Shown here piece after piece: positions 24,880 through 34,034 of a DNA stretch of 64,000 nt. The DNA comes from an uncultured Porphyromonadaceae bacterium (GTDB lineage Bacteria; Bacteroidota; Bacteroidia; Bacteroidales; Muribaculaceae). Below the pieces are notes generated by a model that saw nothing but the letters and a program-made list of their open reading frames with translations, ran no database searches and was not told the origin of the DNA. The DNA lies in the NCBI GenBank assembly GCA_947175645.1, contig CAMWNP010000003.1, positions 62,001 through 126,000 of the forward strand. Direction: 5' to 3'. Positions within the stretch are counted from its first letter, which is position 1, and every line of letters starts with the position of its first letter. The position numbers were made by a program, and so were the translations under genes.

Positions 24880-27800
24880 ATGAAAAAATTTGCACTTGCT
24901 CTTGCCGCTCTTTTTTGCGTCCTGAACAGTGTCACCGTCAGTGCGGAAACCTTTGTAGGTGACCGTACGGATTTCCGTGACGAAACAATTTATTTTGCGA
25001 TGACCACCCGTTTTTATGACGGTGACCCCACAAATAACGTTTGTGGCTGGGATCATCAGGATGTTCAGATTGCCAATAATGACCCTGACTGGCGTGGCGA
25101 CTTCAAAGGTCTGATCGACAAACTTGACTATATCAAGGCCCTCGGTTTCACCGCCATCTGGATTACCCCAATCGTTCAGAACTGCTCCGGCACTGACTTC
25201 CACGGCTATCATGCCATGGACTTCTCCAAAGTGGACCTCCGTTACGAAAGTAAGAAGGAATGGGGTGCTGACAAAGATGTTACTTTCCAGTCTCTTATCG
25301 ATGCCGCTCATGCAAAAGGGATGAAGATTATCCTTGACATCGTGCTTAACCACACCGGTAACTTCGGTGAGGCTCACTTTGCCGAACTCTTCTACCGCTC
25401 TCCCGACATCCGTAACCAGGCGAGCGTTTCAGCATCCATCATCCCCAACTATGACAAACTCCCCGCAAACTACAATGAACTCGGCGGTACAGCACAGTAC
25501 AACGCCCGCTTCCCTTATCTGAAGAACTCCGACGGTACAAACAAGGATAACCACAACTACTGGCACCATGTGGGTACCGGATGGAACTGGGACCTTCCCA
25601 ACCGCTGGTGGGGACAGATTGCGGGTGACTGCGTTGACCTCAACACCGAAAACCCTGCAGTAAGCGAATATCTCGTAAAATGCTACGGCAAATTCATTGA
25701 AATGGGTGTTGACGGTTTCCGTATCGACACCACCGGTCATATCTCACGACTCACTTTCAACACCTCGTTCATCCCGCAGTTTCATGCGATCGCCGAACAG
25801 AACAAGGATAAACGTCTCAACCAGGCTCCGTTCTTCATGTTCGGTGAGTGCTGCGCACGTTTCTCTGAAGTGACCTACCGCGACCAGCCCAACCTCTCAA
25901 GTTATTTCTACACCTGGAAATCACCTGCGGATCTGGTGAGCCAGTGGAACCACGATGCGTCTTTCTGGGATGACATCTATATTAAGGAGGGTGACGACAG
26001 CGGTCGCTACGGCAACATGGCTCTGTGTGATGCCGAACCCTCAATCAAGCGTGAGTCTGACAACGTGTTCCTAAAGAACGGTCAGTGGCACGAACCTGAC
26101 TATTCCGATTATTCAGGCTTCTCAATCATCGACTTCCCCGCTCACTACAACTTCAACAATGCCGGAGCAGTTGTGGGTGTGGCAAAAAGTGGTGACAAAT
26201 ATTATAATGACGCTTCGTTCAACGTGGTCTATGTCGACTCTCACGACTATTGCCCCGGTCCTAACGACGGTACCCGTTTCAACGGTGGCACCGAGCAGTG
26301 GGCCGAAAACCTCTCGCTGATGTTCACCTTCCGCGGTATCCCCTGTATCTACTACGGTTCCGAAGTGGAGTTCCAGGCAGGCTGCAAGGTTGATGCCGGC
26401 GGCACTGACATGCCCGTTAAGGACTCAGGTCGTGCATATTTCGGACACTACATCGAAGGTGACGTTACTGCAACTGACTTCGCAAAATACACTGCGTCAG
26501 GCAATGTAGAGAAAACTCTTAACGGCGACCTCTCACAGCACATCATCCGTCTGAATCAGATCCGTGCCGCCGTACCCGCACTCCGTAAAGGTCAGTATAC
26601 CTTCGACGGCTGCTCCGCTCAGGGTGGCTGGGCTTTCAAACGTGCCTACAAGGACAGTTACGCACTGGTTGCCATCAACGGTGGCGCCACTTTCACCGGT
26701 GTTCCCGCCGGAACCTACACTGACCTTGTTACCGGTCAGACCTATCAGGGCGGTGGTTCAATCACTGTTTCAGCACCTAAGAACAAAGGCCAGTTACGAG
26801 TTCTTGTAAAAGACTGGAAAGGCGGCAAAGTAGGTGAAGACGGTAAGTTCATCTACAACACATCTGCAGTGGCCAAAGGTGGCAAGCCCAAGTTCACTGA
26901 CCCCGGTACTACTCAGTACTACACAGAGGATGATGCTATCGGTGCACCCTCACTCACCTTCGATCCCGCAGGCTGCGCCTTCAAGACTGAAACTCTTACT
27001 GTTAAGGTTACTCTCAATGAGGCTGCCTCAAAAGGATGGTATCAGATTGAAGGAGGTCAGAAAGTAACCGTTACATCTGCCGGCGCTACATTCATTATCG
27101 GTAAGGATATGCAGTATGGCCAGTCTGTTGATGTGAACTGGGGTGTTGAAGATGCTTCCGGCTCATCATACACCGGCAAGGTTACCTACAAGAAGGTTGA
27201 CCCCAACGCAACCATCACCGTTTATGTACTCGCCGACAATGCCCCCAACCTCTACTCATGGGCTACCGTGGGAGGCGCAACCAAAGAGTACACCGGCACT
27301 TGGCCCGGCAACAAGATGTCCGCTAAGAAGAGTTTCGGAGATTACGAATACTACTACAATACATTCGATGATGCTGAAACCGTTAACGTAATCTTCAACA
27401 TGAACGGCGGCTCAAAAACAGGCGATATCAAGGATATAACTTCCGACACCTGGTTCACATACGACGGTGCCACCGGCTATGAAATTGTTTCCGACCCCGA
27501 AAATCCGTTCAACGGTCAGGGTGGCGGCGATGATCCTGTTCATGAAGGTGACTGGGAAGTTTATTTCGATAACACAGCATCAAACTGGAGCAACGTTTAC
27601 TGCTACGTCTATAATGGTCCCTGCCATGAAATAACCGGTGGATGGCCAGGAAAACAGATGCAGAAATTCGGTCAGAACCTCTACGTCGCTACATTCAATA
27701 CTGACAAAGATATGACAAAATCAAATGTCATATTCAACAACAGCAGTGGTTCTCAGTCAGGTGACAATGTGGCTGTCCGTGACGGAGGTATTTACACCGT

Positions 27801-27960
27801 TAACGGTGACACCGGACAGAGTTCTGTAGAACTTGTTGAGGCTGACGAAAATGCCGCCCCTGAATATTATAATCTCCAGGGTATCCGCGTGAACAATCCT
27901 TCAAACGGATTCTACATCGTTAAGCAGAACGGTAGATTCTCCAAAGTCTACATCCGCTGA
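24880..27960 (+). CDS. Secreted multidomain alpha-amylase (GH13)
   Basis: The protein has 1026 residues from the ATG at 24880, which starts a clear signal peptide (1-22); the longer open frame upstream crosses the promoter. The GH13 catalytic domain (about 35-600) shows DIVLNHTG (153-160), GFRIDTTGH with nucleophile Asp283, acid/base Glu323 in FGECC, and DSHD (453-456). After a linker and a beta-sandwich (about 690-770) come two starch-binding modules of CBM26 type (about 778-865 and 888-975, each with a W/Y-rich WPG motif). The tail EYYNLQGIRVNNPSNGFYIV resembles a Bacteroidales C-terminal sorting sequence. It should degrade starch or glycogen outside the cell. No SusCD genes are adjacent. 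Confidence 0.9.
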   Translation: MKKFALALAALFCVLNSVTVSAETFVGDRTDFRDETIYFAMTTRFYDGDPTNNVCGWDHQDVQIANNDPDWRGDFKGLIDKLDYIKALGFTAIWITPIVQNCSGTDFHGYHAMDFSKVDLRYESKKEWGADKDVTFQSLIDAAHAKGMKIILDIVLNHTGNFGEAHFAELFYRSPDIRNQASVSASIIPNYDKLPANYNELGGTAQYNARFPYLKNSDGTNKDNHNYWHHVGTGWNWDLPNRWWGQIAGDCVDLNTENPAVSEYLVKCYGKFIEMGVDGFRIDTTGHISRLTFNTSFIPQFHAIAEQNKDKRLNQAPFFMFGECCARFSEVTYRDQPNLSSYFYTWKSPADLVSQWNHDASFWDDIYIKEGDDSGRYGNMALCDAEPSIKRESDNVFLKNGQWHEPDYSDYSGFSIIDFPAHYNFNNAGAVVGVAKSGDKYYNDASFNVVYVDSHDYCPGPNDGTRFNGGTEQWAENLSLMFTFRGIPCIYYGSEVEFQAGCKVDAGGTDMPVKDSGRAYFGHYIEGDVTATDFAKYTASGNVEKTLNGDLSQHIIRLNQIRAAVPALRKGQYTFDGCSAQGGWAFKRAYKDSYALVAINGGATFTGVPAGTYTDLVTGQTYQGGGSITVSAPKNKGQLRVLVKDWKGGKVGEDGKFIYNTSAVAKGGKPKFTDPGTTQYYTEDDAIGAPSLTFDPAGCAFKTETLTVKVTLNEAASKGWYQIEGGQKVTVTSAGATFIIGKDMQYGQSVDVNWGVEDASGSSYTGKVTYKKVDPNATITVYVLADNAPNLYSWATVGGATKEYTGTWPGNKMSAKKSFGDYEYYYNTFDDAETVNVIFNMNGGSKTGDIKDITSDTWFTYDGATGYEIVSDPENPFNGQGGGDDPVHEGDWEVYFDNTASNWSNVYCYVYNGPCHEITGGWPGKQMQKFGQNLYVATFNTDKDMTKSNVIFNNSSGSQSGDNVAVRDGGIYTVNGDTGQSSVELVEADENAAPEYYNLQGIRVNNPSNGFYIVKQNGRFSKVYIR

Positions 27961-27984
27961 TAAAACATACACAATTCTAAAAGT

Positions 27985-28020
27985 GAAGACTGTGTCAAAG
28001 TAAAATTTGGCGCAGTTTTC
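27985..28020 (+). terminator. Terminator after the amylase gene
   Basis: GAAGACTGTGTCAAA (27985-27999) and TTTGGCGCAGTTTTC (28006-28020) form a 15-bp stem including three G-U pairs, with a 6-nt loop, followed by CTTTTTATAA. Its TGTGTCAAA arm resembles the other hairpins of the window but lacks their conserved flank. Confidence 0.8.
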
Positions 28021-28211
28021 CTTTTTATAATATCCTGTTTATAATATTTTTATAATATATGTGGCAGAATATGGTGCGTGAGTCAGAGAGGTATAATTTT
28101 TTCGGTGACCTGAATTGAGAATATAAAACCTTGGCAATAAGGTTTTAAATGTGATTTTGTAGAAACAAACCACGCTTTTATAAAAAATTCTTATAATTTT
28201 GATTTTTTTTG

Positions 28212-28219
28212 TATCTTTG
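28212..28219 (+). promoter_or_regulatory. -7 box of the WecG/TagA gene (possible leaderless start)
   Basis: TATCTTTG ends 7 bp before the ATG at 28227, which would put the transcription start at or next to the first base of the start codon. No TTTG is found 19-21 bp upstream; the region is AT-rich. Confidence 0.45.
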
Positions 28220-28226
28220 CAAGTCA

Positions 28227-28988
28227 ATGAGTAAAACTGTCCGGTTTCTGAATATTCCCATCCGCAACATAACGGCGGAGGAACTGCTGGAACAACTTGA
28301 TAGTGGCGTACTGGTTACACCCAATCTCGACCACCTTGTAAAACTCCAGACAGACAAGGAATTTTATGCCGCCTACCGCGACGCCGAGTGGGTGGTATGT
28401 GACAGTCGTATACTCCGGCAATGCTCACGCCTGCTGCCGGAATCGCTCACAGAGGCAATCCCCGGAAGCAGTTTCTTTACCAGTTACTACAAATATCATT
28501 CAAATGATCCTGACTGCCGGATATTCCTTCTTGGTGCCGCTCCCGGAGTAGGGGAGAAGGCTATGGCCAATATTAACAAATCGGTAGGACGCAAGATTGT
28601 AGTAGGTTCATATTCACCACCTTATGGTTTTGAGTCAGATGCTGCTGAATGTCAGCGCGTGGTTGATATAGTCAACGCCTCGGGTGCTAATGTGGTGCTT
28701 GTGGGACTTGGAGCACCGAAGCAGGAAAAGTGGATTCATCGCTTTCGTCATCAGATGCCCGGTGTGAAACTATGGATGGCTCTCGGAGCCACCATAGACT
28801 TTGAGGCCGGCAACATAAAACGTGCGCCGCGATGGGTGCAGAAACTGTGTATGGAGTGGTTCTACCGTTTCCTCAAGGAACCCCGCCGCATGTTCGGGCG
28901 ATATTTTGTCGACGACCCCGCCTTCTTCTATCACTTTACGCGCCAGTTGCTCGGGATCTACCGTGACCCGTTCTCCGGACGTGACTGA
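28227..28988 (+). CDS. WecG/TagA/CpsF family glycosyltransferase
   Basis: The protein has 253 residues of glycosyltransferase family 26. Typical blocks are TPNLDHLVKLQTDKEF, the acidic WVVCDSR, FLLGAAPGVGEKAM, VGLGAPKQEKWIHR (about 160-173) and GATIDFEAG with RAPRWVQKLCMEWFYRF near the C-terminus. Such enzymes add N-acetylmannosamine-type sugars to a lipid-linked acceptor at the inner face of the membrane, for surface polysaccharide synthesis. It lies alone before the division cluster, where mraZ would be expected. Confidence 0.88.
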   Translation: MSKTVRFLNIPIRNITAEELLEQLDSGVLVTPNLDHLVKLQTDKEFYAAYRDAEWVVCDSRILRQCSRLLPESLTEAIPGSSFFTSYYKYHSNDPDCRIFLLGAAPGVGEKAMANINKSVGRKIVVGSYSPPYGFESDAAECQRVVDIVNASGANVVLVGLGAPKQEKWIHRFRHQMPGVKLWMALGATIDFEAGNIKRAPRWVQKLCMEWFYRFLKEPRRMFGRYFVDDPAFFYHFTRQLLGIYRDPFSGRD

Positions 28989-29124
28989 CATGAGCCCGCC
29001 TCTCGGCACACCCTTGGATTTGCAAATGTAAATTTTTTAAACATGGCGTAACCGAGGGGCTATCCACTAAACAACAGAGTGTTGATAACTTTTTCCCTGC
29101 GGAGCAAAAATTGTGTAGTTTTCA

Positions 29125-29156
29125 TTTGCAAATTATTAGCCATTTGTGTAATTTTA
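29125..29156 (+). promoter_or_regulatory. Promoter of the division and cell-wall cluster
   Basis: TTTG (29125-29128), a 20-bp spacer and TAATTTTA (29149-29156, one base off TAnnTTTG). The start would be near 29163, about 20 nt before rsmH. No other good promoter is visible until after ftsZ, and most genes in between overlap or nearly touch. Confidence 0.55.
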
Positions 29157-29182
29157 CGCTCAAATTAGGCGTTACACCTGAA

Positions 29183-30100
29183 ATGGCGAAAATGGAAGAA
29201 GTCTATCACATACCCGCACTGCTGGAAGATACTGTTAACGGATTGAATATCAGCCCGGAAGGTATTTATGTAGATGCCACAATGGGAGGGTGCGGTCACT
29301 CGCGTGCCATTCTTGAGAGATTGGTGGCTCCGGGTCATCTCTATAGTTTTGATCAGGACATGGATGCAATAGAACGCGCCATCTCCGACCCGTTGATCAC
29401 CCCTGTTCATTCAAACTTCCGTTTCATCAGCAATTTCATGCGTTTCTACGGACACACCGATGATGTTTCAGGAATCCTTGCCGACCTGGGGGTGTCGTTT
29501 CATCATTTCGATGACCCTGAGCGCGGATTTTCATTCCGATGGGAAGGTCCTCTTGACATGCGAATGAACCGCAGAAGCCGTCACGACGCCTCATGGTTGC
29601 TCAATAACCTTGACGAACAGCGCCTCGCGGATATTTTCTATCTCTATGGTGAACTCAAAAATGCCAGGAAAATTGCCGCAGCGATAACAAGATACCGGTC
29701 AACACATACACTGACCCATGTGGAACACCTGCTGGACGTGGTCCGTCCGCTGATAAATCCGCGTCAGGAAAAGAAAGAACTCGCGCAGATTTTCCAGGCA
29801 CTGCGTATTGCGGTCAATGATGAGATACAGGCACTCCGTGAACTGCTTTTGCAGAGCGTGGAACTGCTCCGTCCGGGTGGCCGTCTCGCCATAATCACCT
29901 ACCACTCGCTTGAAGACCGTCTTGTGAAAAACTTCATGAAAACCGGCAATATGGAGGGCACACAGGAAAAAGATTTCTTCGGAAGGACCACATCGCCCTT
30001 ACGGTTGCTCTCCTCCAAACCTATTGTCCCTTCAGAGGAAGAGATTGAGAGGAACCCGCGATCAAGAAGCGCCAAACTCAGGATTGCAGAAAAAATTTAA
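29183..30100 (+). CDS. rsmH: 16S rRNA (cytosine-N4)-methyltransferase RsmH (MraW)
   Basis: The protein has 305 residues from ATG 29183 (a second ATG at 29192 is possible). Signatures: YHIPALLEDTVNGL at the start, the SAM site VDATMGGCGHSRAIL, SFDQD, GILADLGVSFHHFDDPERGF, and near the end ITYHSLEDRLVKNFMK. It methylates N4 of cytidine 1402 in the 16S decoding centre. It is the first gene of the cluster here; no mraZ precedes it. Confidence 0.95.
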   Translation: MAKMEEVYHIPALLEDTVNGLNISPEGIYVDATMGGCGHSRAILERLVAPGHLYSFDQDMDAIERAISDPLITPVHSNFRFISNFMRFYGHTDDVSGILADLGVSFHHFDDPERGFSFRWEGPLDMRMNRRSRHDASWLLNNLDEQRLADIFYLYGELKNARKIAAAITRYRSTHTLTHVEHLLDVVRPLINPRQEKKELAQIFQALRIAVNDEIQALRELLLQSVELLRPGGRLAIITYHSLEDRLVKNFMKTGNMEGTQEKDFFGRTTSPLRLLSSKPIVPSEEEIERNPRSRSAKLRIAEKI

Positions 30101-30144
30101 ACATACACAACACCATAACCCACACCAATCATTCATTTCAGCAA

Positions 30145-30483
30145 ATGGCAAAAAAAGAAAAAAAAACCTCCGACTCATGGATGCTCCGCGCCCTCCACGG
30201 ACGGCTGCTCTCCACAGAGTTTTTCCAGCACCACTGGAAAGCCATATTGCTGCTTATGTTCATGATCCTGATCTACATCACCAACCGCTACAATGCCCAG
30301 ACAAGCATAGAAATCCTCGAGGGACTAAAAGAGGAATATATCATCACCCACACGGAATTTGTCAAAGAGCGCGGACTCTACATGAGCAACACTCGTGAAA
30401 CCGCCATGCAGCATCTGGTGGACTCTCTTCACCTGAATCTCCACATCCAGAATCAACCACCATATAAACTCTCCTCAAAGTAA
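30145..30483 (+). CDS. ftsL: FtsL-like cell division protein
   Basis: The protein has 112 residues: a basic cytoplasmic N-terminus, one membrane segment (about 32-46, AILLLMFMILIYITN) and a short periplasmic helical part with leucine-zipper spacing. This is the form of Bacteroidota FtsL, recognised more by size, topology and position between rsmH and ftsI than by sequence. It would join FtsQ and the FtsW-FtsI synthase in the divisome. It overlaps ftsI by one base (TAATG). Confidence 0.8.
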   Translation: MAKKEKKTSDSWMLRALHGRLLSTEFFQHHWKAILLLMFMILIYITNRYNAQTSIEILEGLKEEYIITHTEFVKERGLYMSNTRETAMQHLVDSLHLNLHIQNQPPYKLSSK

Positions 30484-32561
30484 TGGCACAGAAAGGAAAA
30501 AATAACCGCACAATCCTTACCCGCTACCTGCTGGTGTCGTTTCTGATCATAGCCTTTGCCGGCACTATAACCGTGTTCCTTTTCCGTAACACGGTTCTCG
30601 ACGCACCCCATTGGAACAGCCGCGCACAGGAGGAACTGATGAAGACACGCCCCGTTTTTCCTGAACGCGGTGATATCCTTGCGGCTGACGGAAGCACACT
30701 GGCATCCAACAAAACCATAGTTTCCGTTTGGCTTGACTACCGTTCACCCGGCTTTGCCTCCGATACACTCCGCAAATATCTTGATCCTCTGACTGACTCA
30801 ATGGCAATGGTATTTCCCCACCGTTCCAAATCGGACTGGGCAAGATTGCTGACCGAGCAACTTGACGTTCCTCAGAAAAAGGATCGGAAACGCGTTCTCA
30901 TTGCACGTGACATTGACTACGACGTGTTCGAGCGTATGCGCCATTTTCCCTTCCTGAAAATGAAAAACAAAAACAAGAGCGGATTCGTGCATGAAACACG
31001 CCGTCGCCGCTCCCACCCCTACGGGATGATGGCCAGCCGTTCCATAGGAAGCGTGGGTATGACTGAAACGTCAACCGAAATCCACGGTAAAACCGGACTG
31101 GAATGTGCCCTTGACTCTCTGCTCTACGGCAAAAAAGGTGTGGCACGCAAGCGCAACGTGACGCGTAACATCAAGTTTATCGCCGATACCCCGGCGGTGG
31201 ATGGGTTCAATATCCGCACCACAATAGATGTGACCATGCAGGATATTGTGGAGAACGAACTTGCGACGGTGCTTGAAGAGGTAGGTGCAGAATGGGGTGT
31301 GGCGATACTGATGGAGGTGAAAACCGGTGAGATTCGTGCCATATCCAACCTTGAGCGAAGCAAGAACGGACGCTACATCGAGGCTATGAACCGTGCCGTT
31401 CAGGGCTATGAGCCGGGTTCCGTGATGAAACCCATCTCAATGCTCCTGGCACTTGAAAACGGACTCGCCTCAAACCTTGAGAAGGTCTACGACATAGGCT
31501 CCTCTTACGCCTACGCCGGCGGTCGTCCCATCACTGACTCCCACACCTACGGCTCCCTTACCTTGCGCGGAATCATCGCCAAGTCATCAAACATCGGGAT
31601 GACAAAGGTGGTATGTAATCCAAACTTCAAATACCATCAGGACCCCCGCGAATTCCGTAAGTCACTTGAAGAGATAGGATTTTTCGAACCGTTCAACCTC
31701 GGTATCGCGGGCGAACGTGTCCCCAGGGTACCTGAAACCAAGAGCCGTGTGGCGCTCTCACGCATGTGCTACGGCTACAGCACCGAGATACCTCCCGTCT
31801 ACACCCTGGCAATGTACAATGCCATAGCCAATGACGGCGTTTTCGTCAAGCCCCGCCTGGTGTCACAGATGAGCAATAAGGACACCGTAATCGACATCCC
31901 CGTGTCAAACATCCGTGACAGAATCTGCTCTGTGGAGAATGCAGTAAAACTGCGTACCATGCTGCGTGATGTTGTCCTTGAGGGTACCGCACGCAGGCTG
32001 CAAGACACACGTGTGGCCATCGCGGGTAAAACCGGAACCTGCTACACCGTCAATCCTGATACACGCCAGTATGACAAGGCACGTAAACGCCTCGCTTTCT
32101 GCGGATTCTTCCCATACGAGAATCCCAAGTACTCCTGCATGGTGCTCACCTACTATCCCACGCGCGAGCGTTTCGGCGCGGCGGCCACCAGCGGCGACGT
32201 CCTCAAAAACATAGCCCTGAAGATGTATGCACGCGGTATGCTGGACAACAACAGCGACTACTCCGTAGACTCCCGCAAGGGTGATAAAGCAAAAGTGCTT
32301 CTCACTTCGAAACCTGAAAATTACGACAACATATCATCAATAGCCGGCATCGACTGCGGCAGCATGAAAGTGATTGCTCCCTCAAAGCCTGACGGACACG
32401 TCCCGAATGTTGTGGGATTGAGCCTGCGCGAGGCTATCGTCATGCTTGAAAGCCACGGATTCAATGTGGCTGTCAAAGGATCGGGCTACATCGCTTCACA
32501 AAACCCTGCAGCGGGAACACCGCTCCGCCAGGGCGCCACAGTCACTCTTTCACCGGTATAA
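30483..32561 (+). CDS. ftsI: Division-specific transpeptidase FtsI (PBP3) with C-terminal PASTA domain
   Basis: The protein has 692 residues. A membrane anchor (about 15-36) is followed by the pedestal (RGDILAADGSTLASN) and a transpeptidase domain with SVMK (Ser313-Lys316), SSN (368-370) and KTG (Lys516). The C-terminus (about 630-692, VPNVVGLSLREAIVMLESHG) is a PASTA domain, usual in this phylum. It cross-links septal peptidoglycan made with FtsW. The stop is followed after 7 nt by murE. Confidence 0.95.
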   Translation: MAQKGKNNRTILTRYLLVSFLIIAFAGTITVFLFRNTVLDAPHWNSRAQEELMKTRPVFPERGDILAADGSTLASNKTIVSVWLDYRSPGFASDTLRKYLDPLTDSMAMVFPHRSKSDWARLLTEQLDVPQKKDRKRVLIARDIDYDVFERMRHFPFLKMKNKNKSGFVHETRRRRSHPYGMMASRSIGSVGMTETSTEIHGKTGLECALDSLLYGKKGVARKRNVTRNIKFIADTPAVDGFNIRTTIDVTMQDIVENELATVLEEVGAEWGVAILMEVKTGEIRAISNLERSKNGRYIEAMNRAVQGYEPGSVMKPISMLLALENGLASNLEKVYDIGSSYAYAGGRPITDSHTYGSLTLRGIIAKSSNIGMTKVVCNPNFKYHQDPREFRKSLEEIGFFEPFNLGIAGERVPRVPETKSRVALSRMCYGYSTEIPPVYTLAMYNAIANDGVFVKPRLVSQMSNKDTVIDIPVSNIRDRICSVENAVKLRTMLRDVVLEGTARRLQDTRVAIAGKTGTCYTVNPDTRQYDKARKRLAFCGFFPYENPKYSCMVLTYYPTRERFGAAATSGDVLKNIALKMYARGMLDNNSDYSVDSRKGDKAKVLLTSKPENYDNISSIAGIDCGSMKVIAPSKPDGHVPNVVGLSLREAIVMLESHGFNVAVKGSGYIASQNPAAGTPLRQGATVTLSPV

Positions 32562-32568
32562 GTCTATT

Positions 32569-34032
32569 ATGAAAAAACTCGCTCAACTAATCGCATCCAT
32601 CGCCGTGACCCAGACCGTGGGTGACACGGCCATTGAGATTACATCAATCACGGCCGACTCACGTAAAGTAAGCCCCGGAGCATTGTTCGTGGCGGTAAAA
32701 GGGGTAAACGTCGACGGTCATTCCTTTATTGACAAGGCTGTAGCCGCCGGTGCATCGGCCATCGTGGCTCAGAAACTCCCCGAAAAAACTGTCGAAGGAG
32801 TGACATACGTCCTCACACCTGACTCCGCTGTAGCACTCGGTTACCTCGCATCCGAATGGTGGGACAACCCTTCACGGAAATTGAAACTCGTGGGTGTTAC
32901 CGGAACAAACGGCAAAACAACCATCGCCACCCTCATCTATGAGATGGCCAGGCTCATGGGATACAAGGCAGGACTACTCTCAACAGTTGTCAACTATGTT
33001 GACACTGAGGCTGTTGCGGCAACTCATACTACTCCCGACCCACTTGAACTGAACTCTCTGCTCCACAAAATGGTGGAGGCCGGATGTGACTACGCGGCTA
33101 TGGAAGTGAGTTCACATGCCGCCCACCAGCACCGTATTTCCGGACTCACATTTGCGGGTGGAGTGTTCACCAACCTCACGCGTGACCACCTTGACTATCA
33201 CAAGACTTTCGATGCTTATCTGGCTGCCAAAAAATCGTTCTTCGATTCACTTCCCGCAGATGCTTTCGCCCTTACCAACATCGATGACAAGAATGGTGAA
33301 GTGATGCTCCAGAACTGCAATGCACGGAAGAAAAGTTATTCGCTCCGACGCCCCGCTGATTTCGTGGGAAGAATAATAGAACAGCGTCTGGACGGCACAC
33401 TGATGCAGTTCAACCGTCTGGAAGTGGAGACAATGTTCGTTGGACGCTTCAACGCCTATAACCTCACCGCACTTTTCGGGACATGCGTCCTGCTTGGCTG
33501 GAACACGGAAAAGATTCTGCTCAACATGAGCCGGCTTGTTCCCGTGGCCGGTCGTTTCCAGACAGTCCGTTCTCCCCGGATGGGCTATACCGCCATCGTC
33601 GACTATGCACATACACCTGACGCCGTGGTCAACGTGATCAACACCATCCGCGAGATTGTTGGTAACACGGCATCAATAATAACAGTGGTGGGTGCAGGTG
33701 GCAACCGCGACAAGGGTAAACGTCCCATCATGGCACATGAGGCAGCCAAACTCTCTGACCGCGTGATTCTTACATCTGACAACCCCCGCGACGAGAATCC
33801 GCGCCAGATTATCCGAGACATGGAGGAGGGACTTGACACGCCACAGTTGCGCCGGCGTACGCTGACCGTCACTGACCGTGCCGAAGCCATCCGTGTGGCA
33901 ACGGTGCTCGCCCATCGCGGCGACGTCATTCTCATTGCCGGAAAGGGGCATGAGAACTATCAGGAAATCAACGGTGTACGTCATCATTTTAACGATAAAG
34001 AGGAACTTGAAAATATTTTCCGCGAAGAATAA
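32569..34032 (+). CDS. murE: UDP-MurNAc-L-Ala-D-Glu:meso-diaminopimelate ligase MurE
   Basis: The protein has 487 residues from ATG 32569; the longer frame upstream lies inside ftsI. The Mur ligase domains are in order: the N-terminal UDP-binding part, the ATP loop GVTGTNGKTT (about 112-121), and the C-terminal domain with DNPRDENP (about 404-411). The DNPR motif marks specificity for meso-diaminopimelate rather than lysine. It adds the third residue of the stem peptide in the cytoplasm. It lies 2 nt before mraY. Confidence 0.96.
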   Translation: MKKLAQLIASIAVTQTVGDTAIEITSITADSRKVSPGALFVAVKGVNVDGHSFIDKAVAAGASAIVAQKLPEKTVEGVTYVLTPDSAVALGYLASEWWDNPSRKLKLVGVTGTNGKTTIATLIYEMARLMGYKAGLLSTVVNYVDTEAVAATHTTPDPLELNSLLHKMVEAGCDYAAMEVSSHAAHQHRISGLTFAGGVFTNLTRDHLDYHKTFDAYLAAKKSFFDSLPADAFALTNIDDKNGEVMLQNCNARKKSYSLRRPADFVGRIIEQRLDGTLMQFNRLEVETMFVGRFNAYNLTALFGTCVLLGWNTEKILLNMSRLVPVAGRFQTVRSPRMGYTAIVDYAHTPDAVVNVINTIREIVGNTASIITVVGAGGNRDKGKRPIMAHEAAKLSDRVILTSDNPRDENPRQIIRDMEEGLDTPQLRRRTLTVTDRAEAIRVATVLAHRGDVILIAGKGHENYQEINGVRHHFNDKEELENIFREE

Positions 34033-34034
34033 AC

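Noticed and set aside
29058-29088. DnaA-box-like words (CTATCCACT and TGTTGATAA) as a replication origin
   Set aside because: Only two imperfect boxes, no AT-rich unwinding element in a typical layout and no dnaA or other origin genes nearby.
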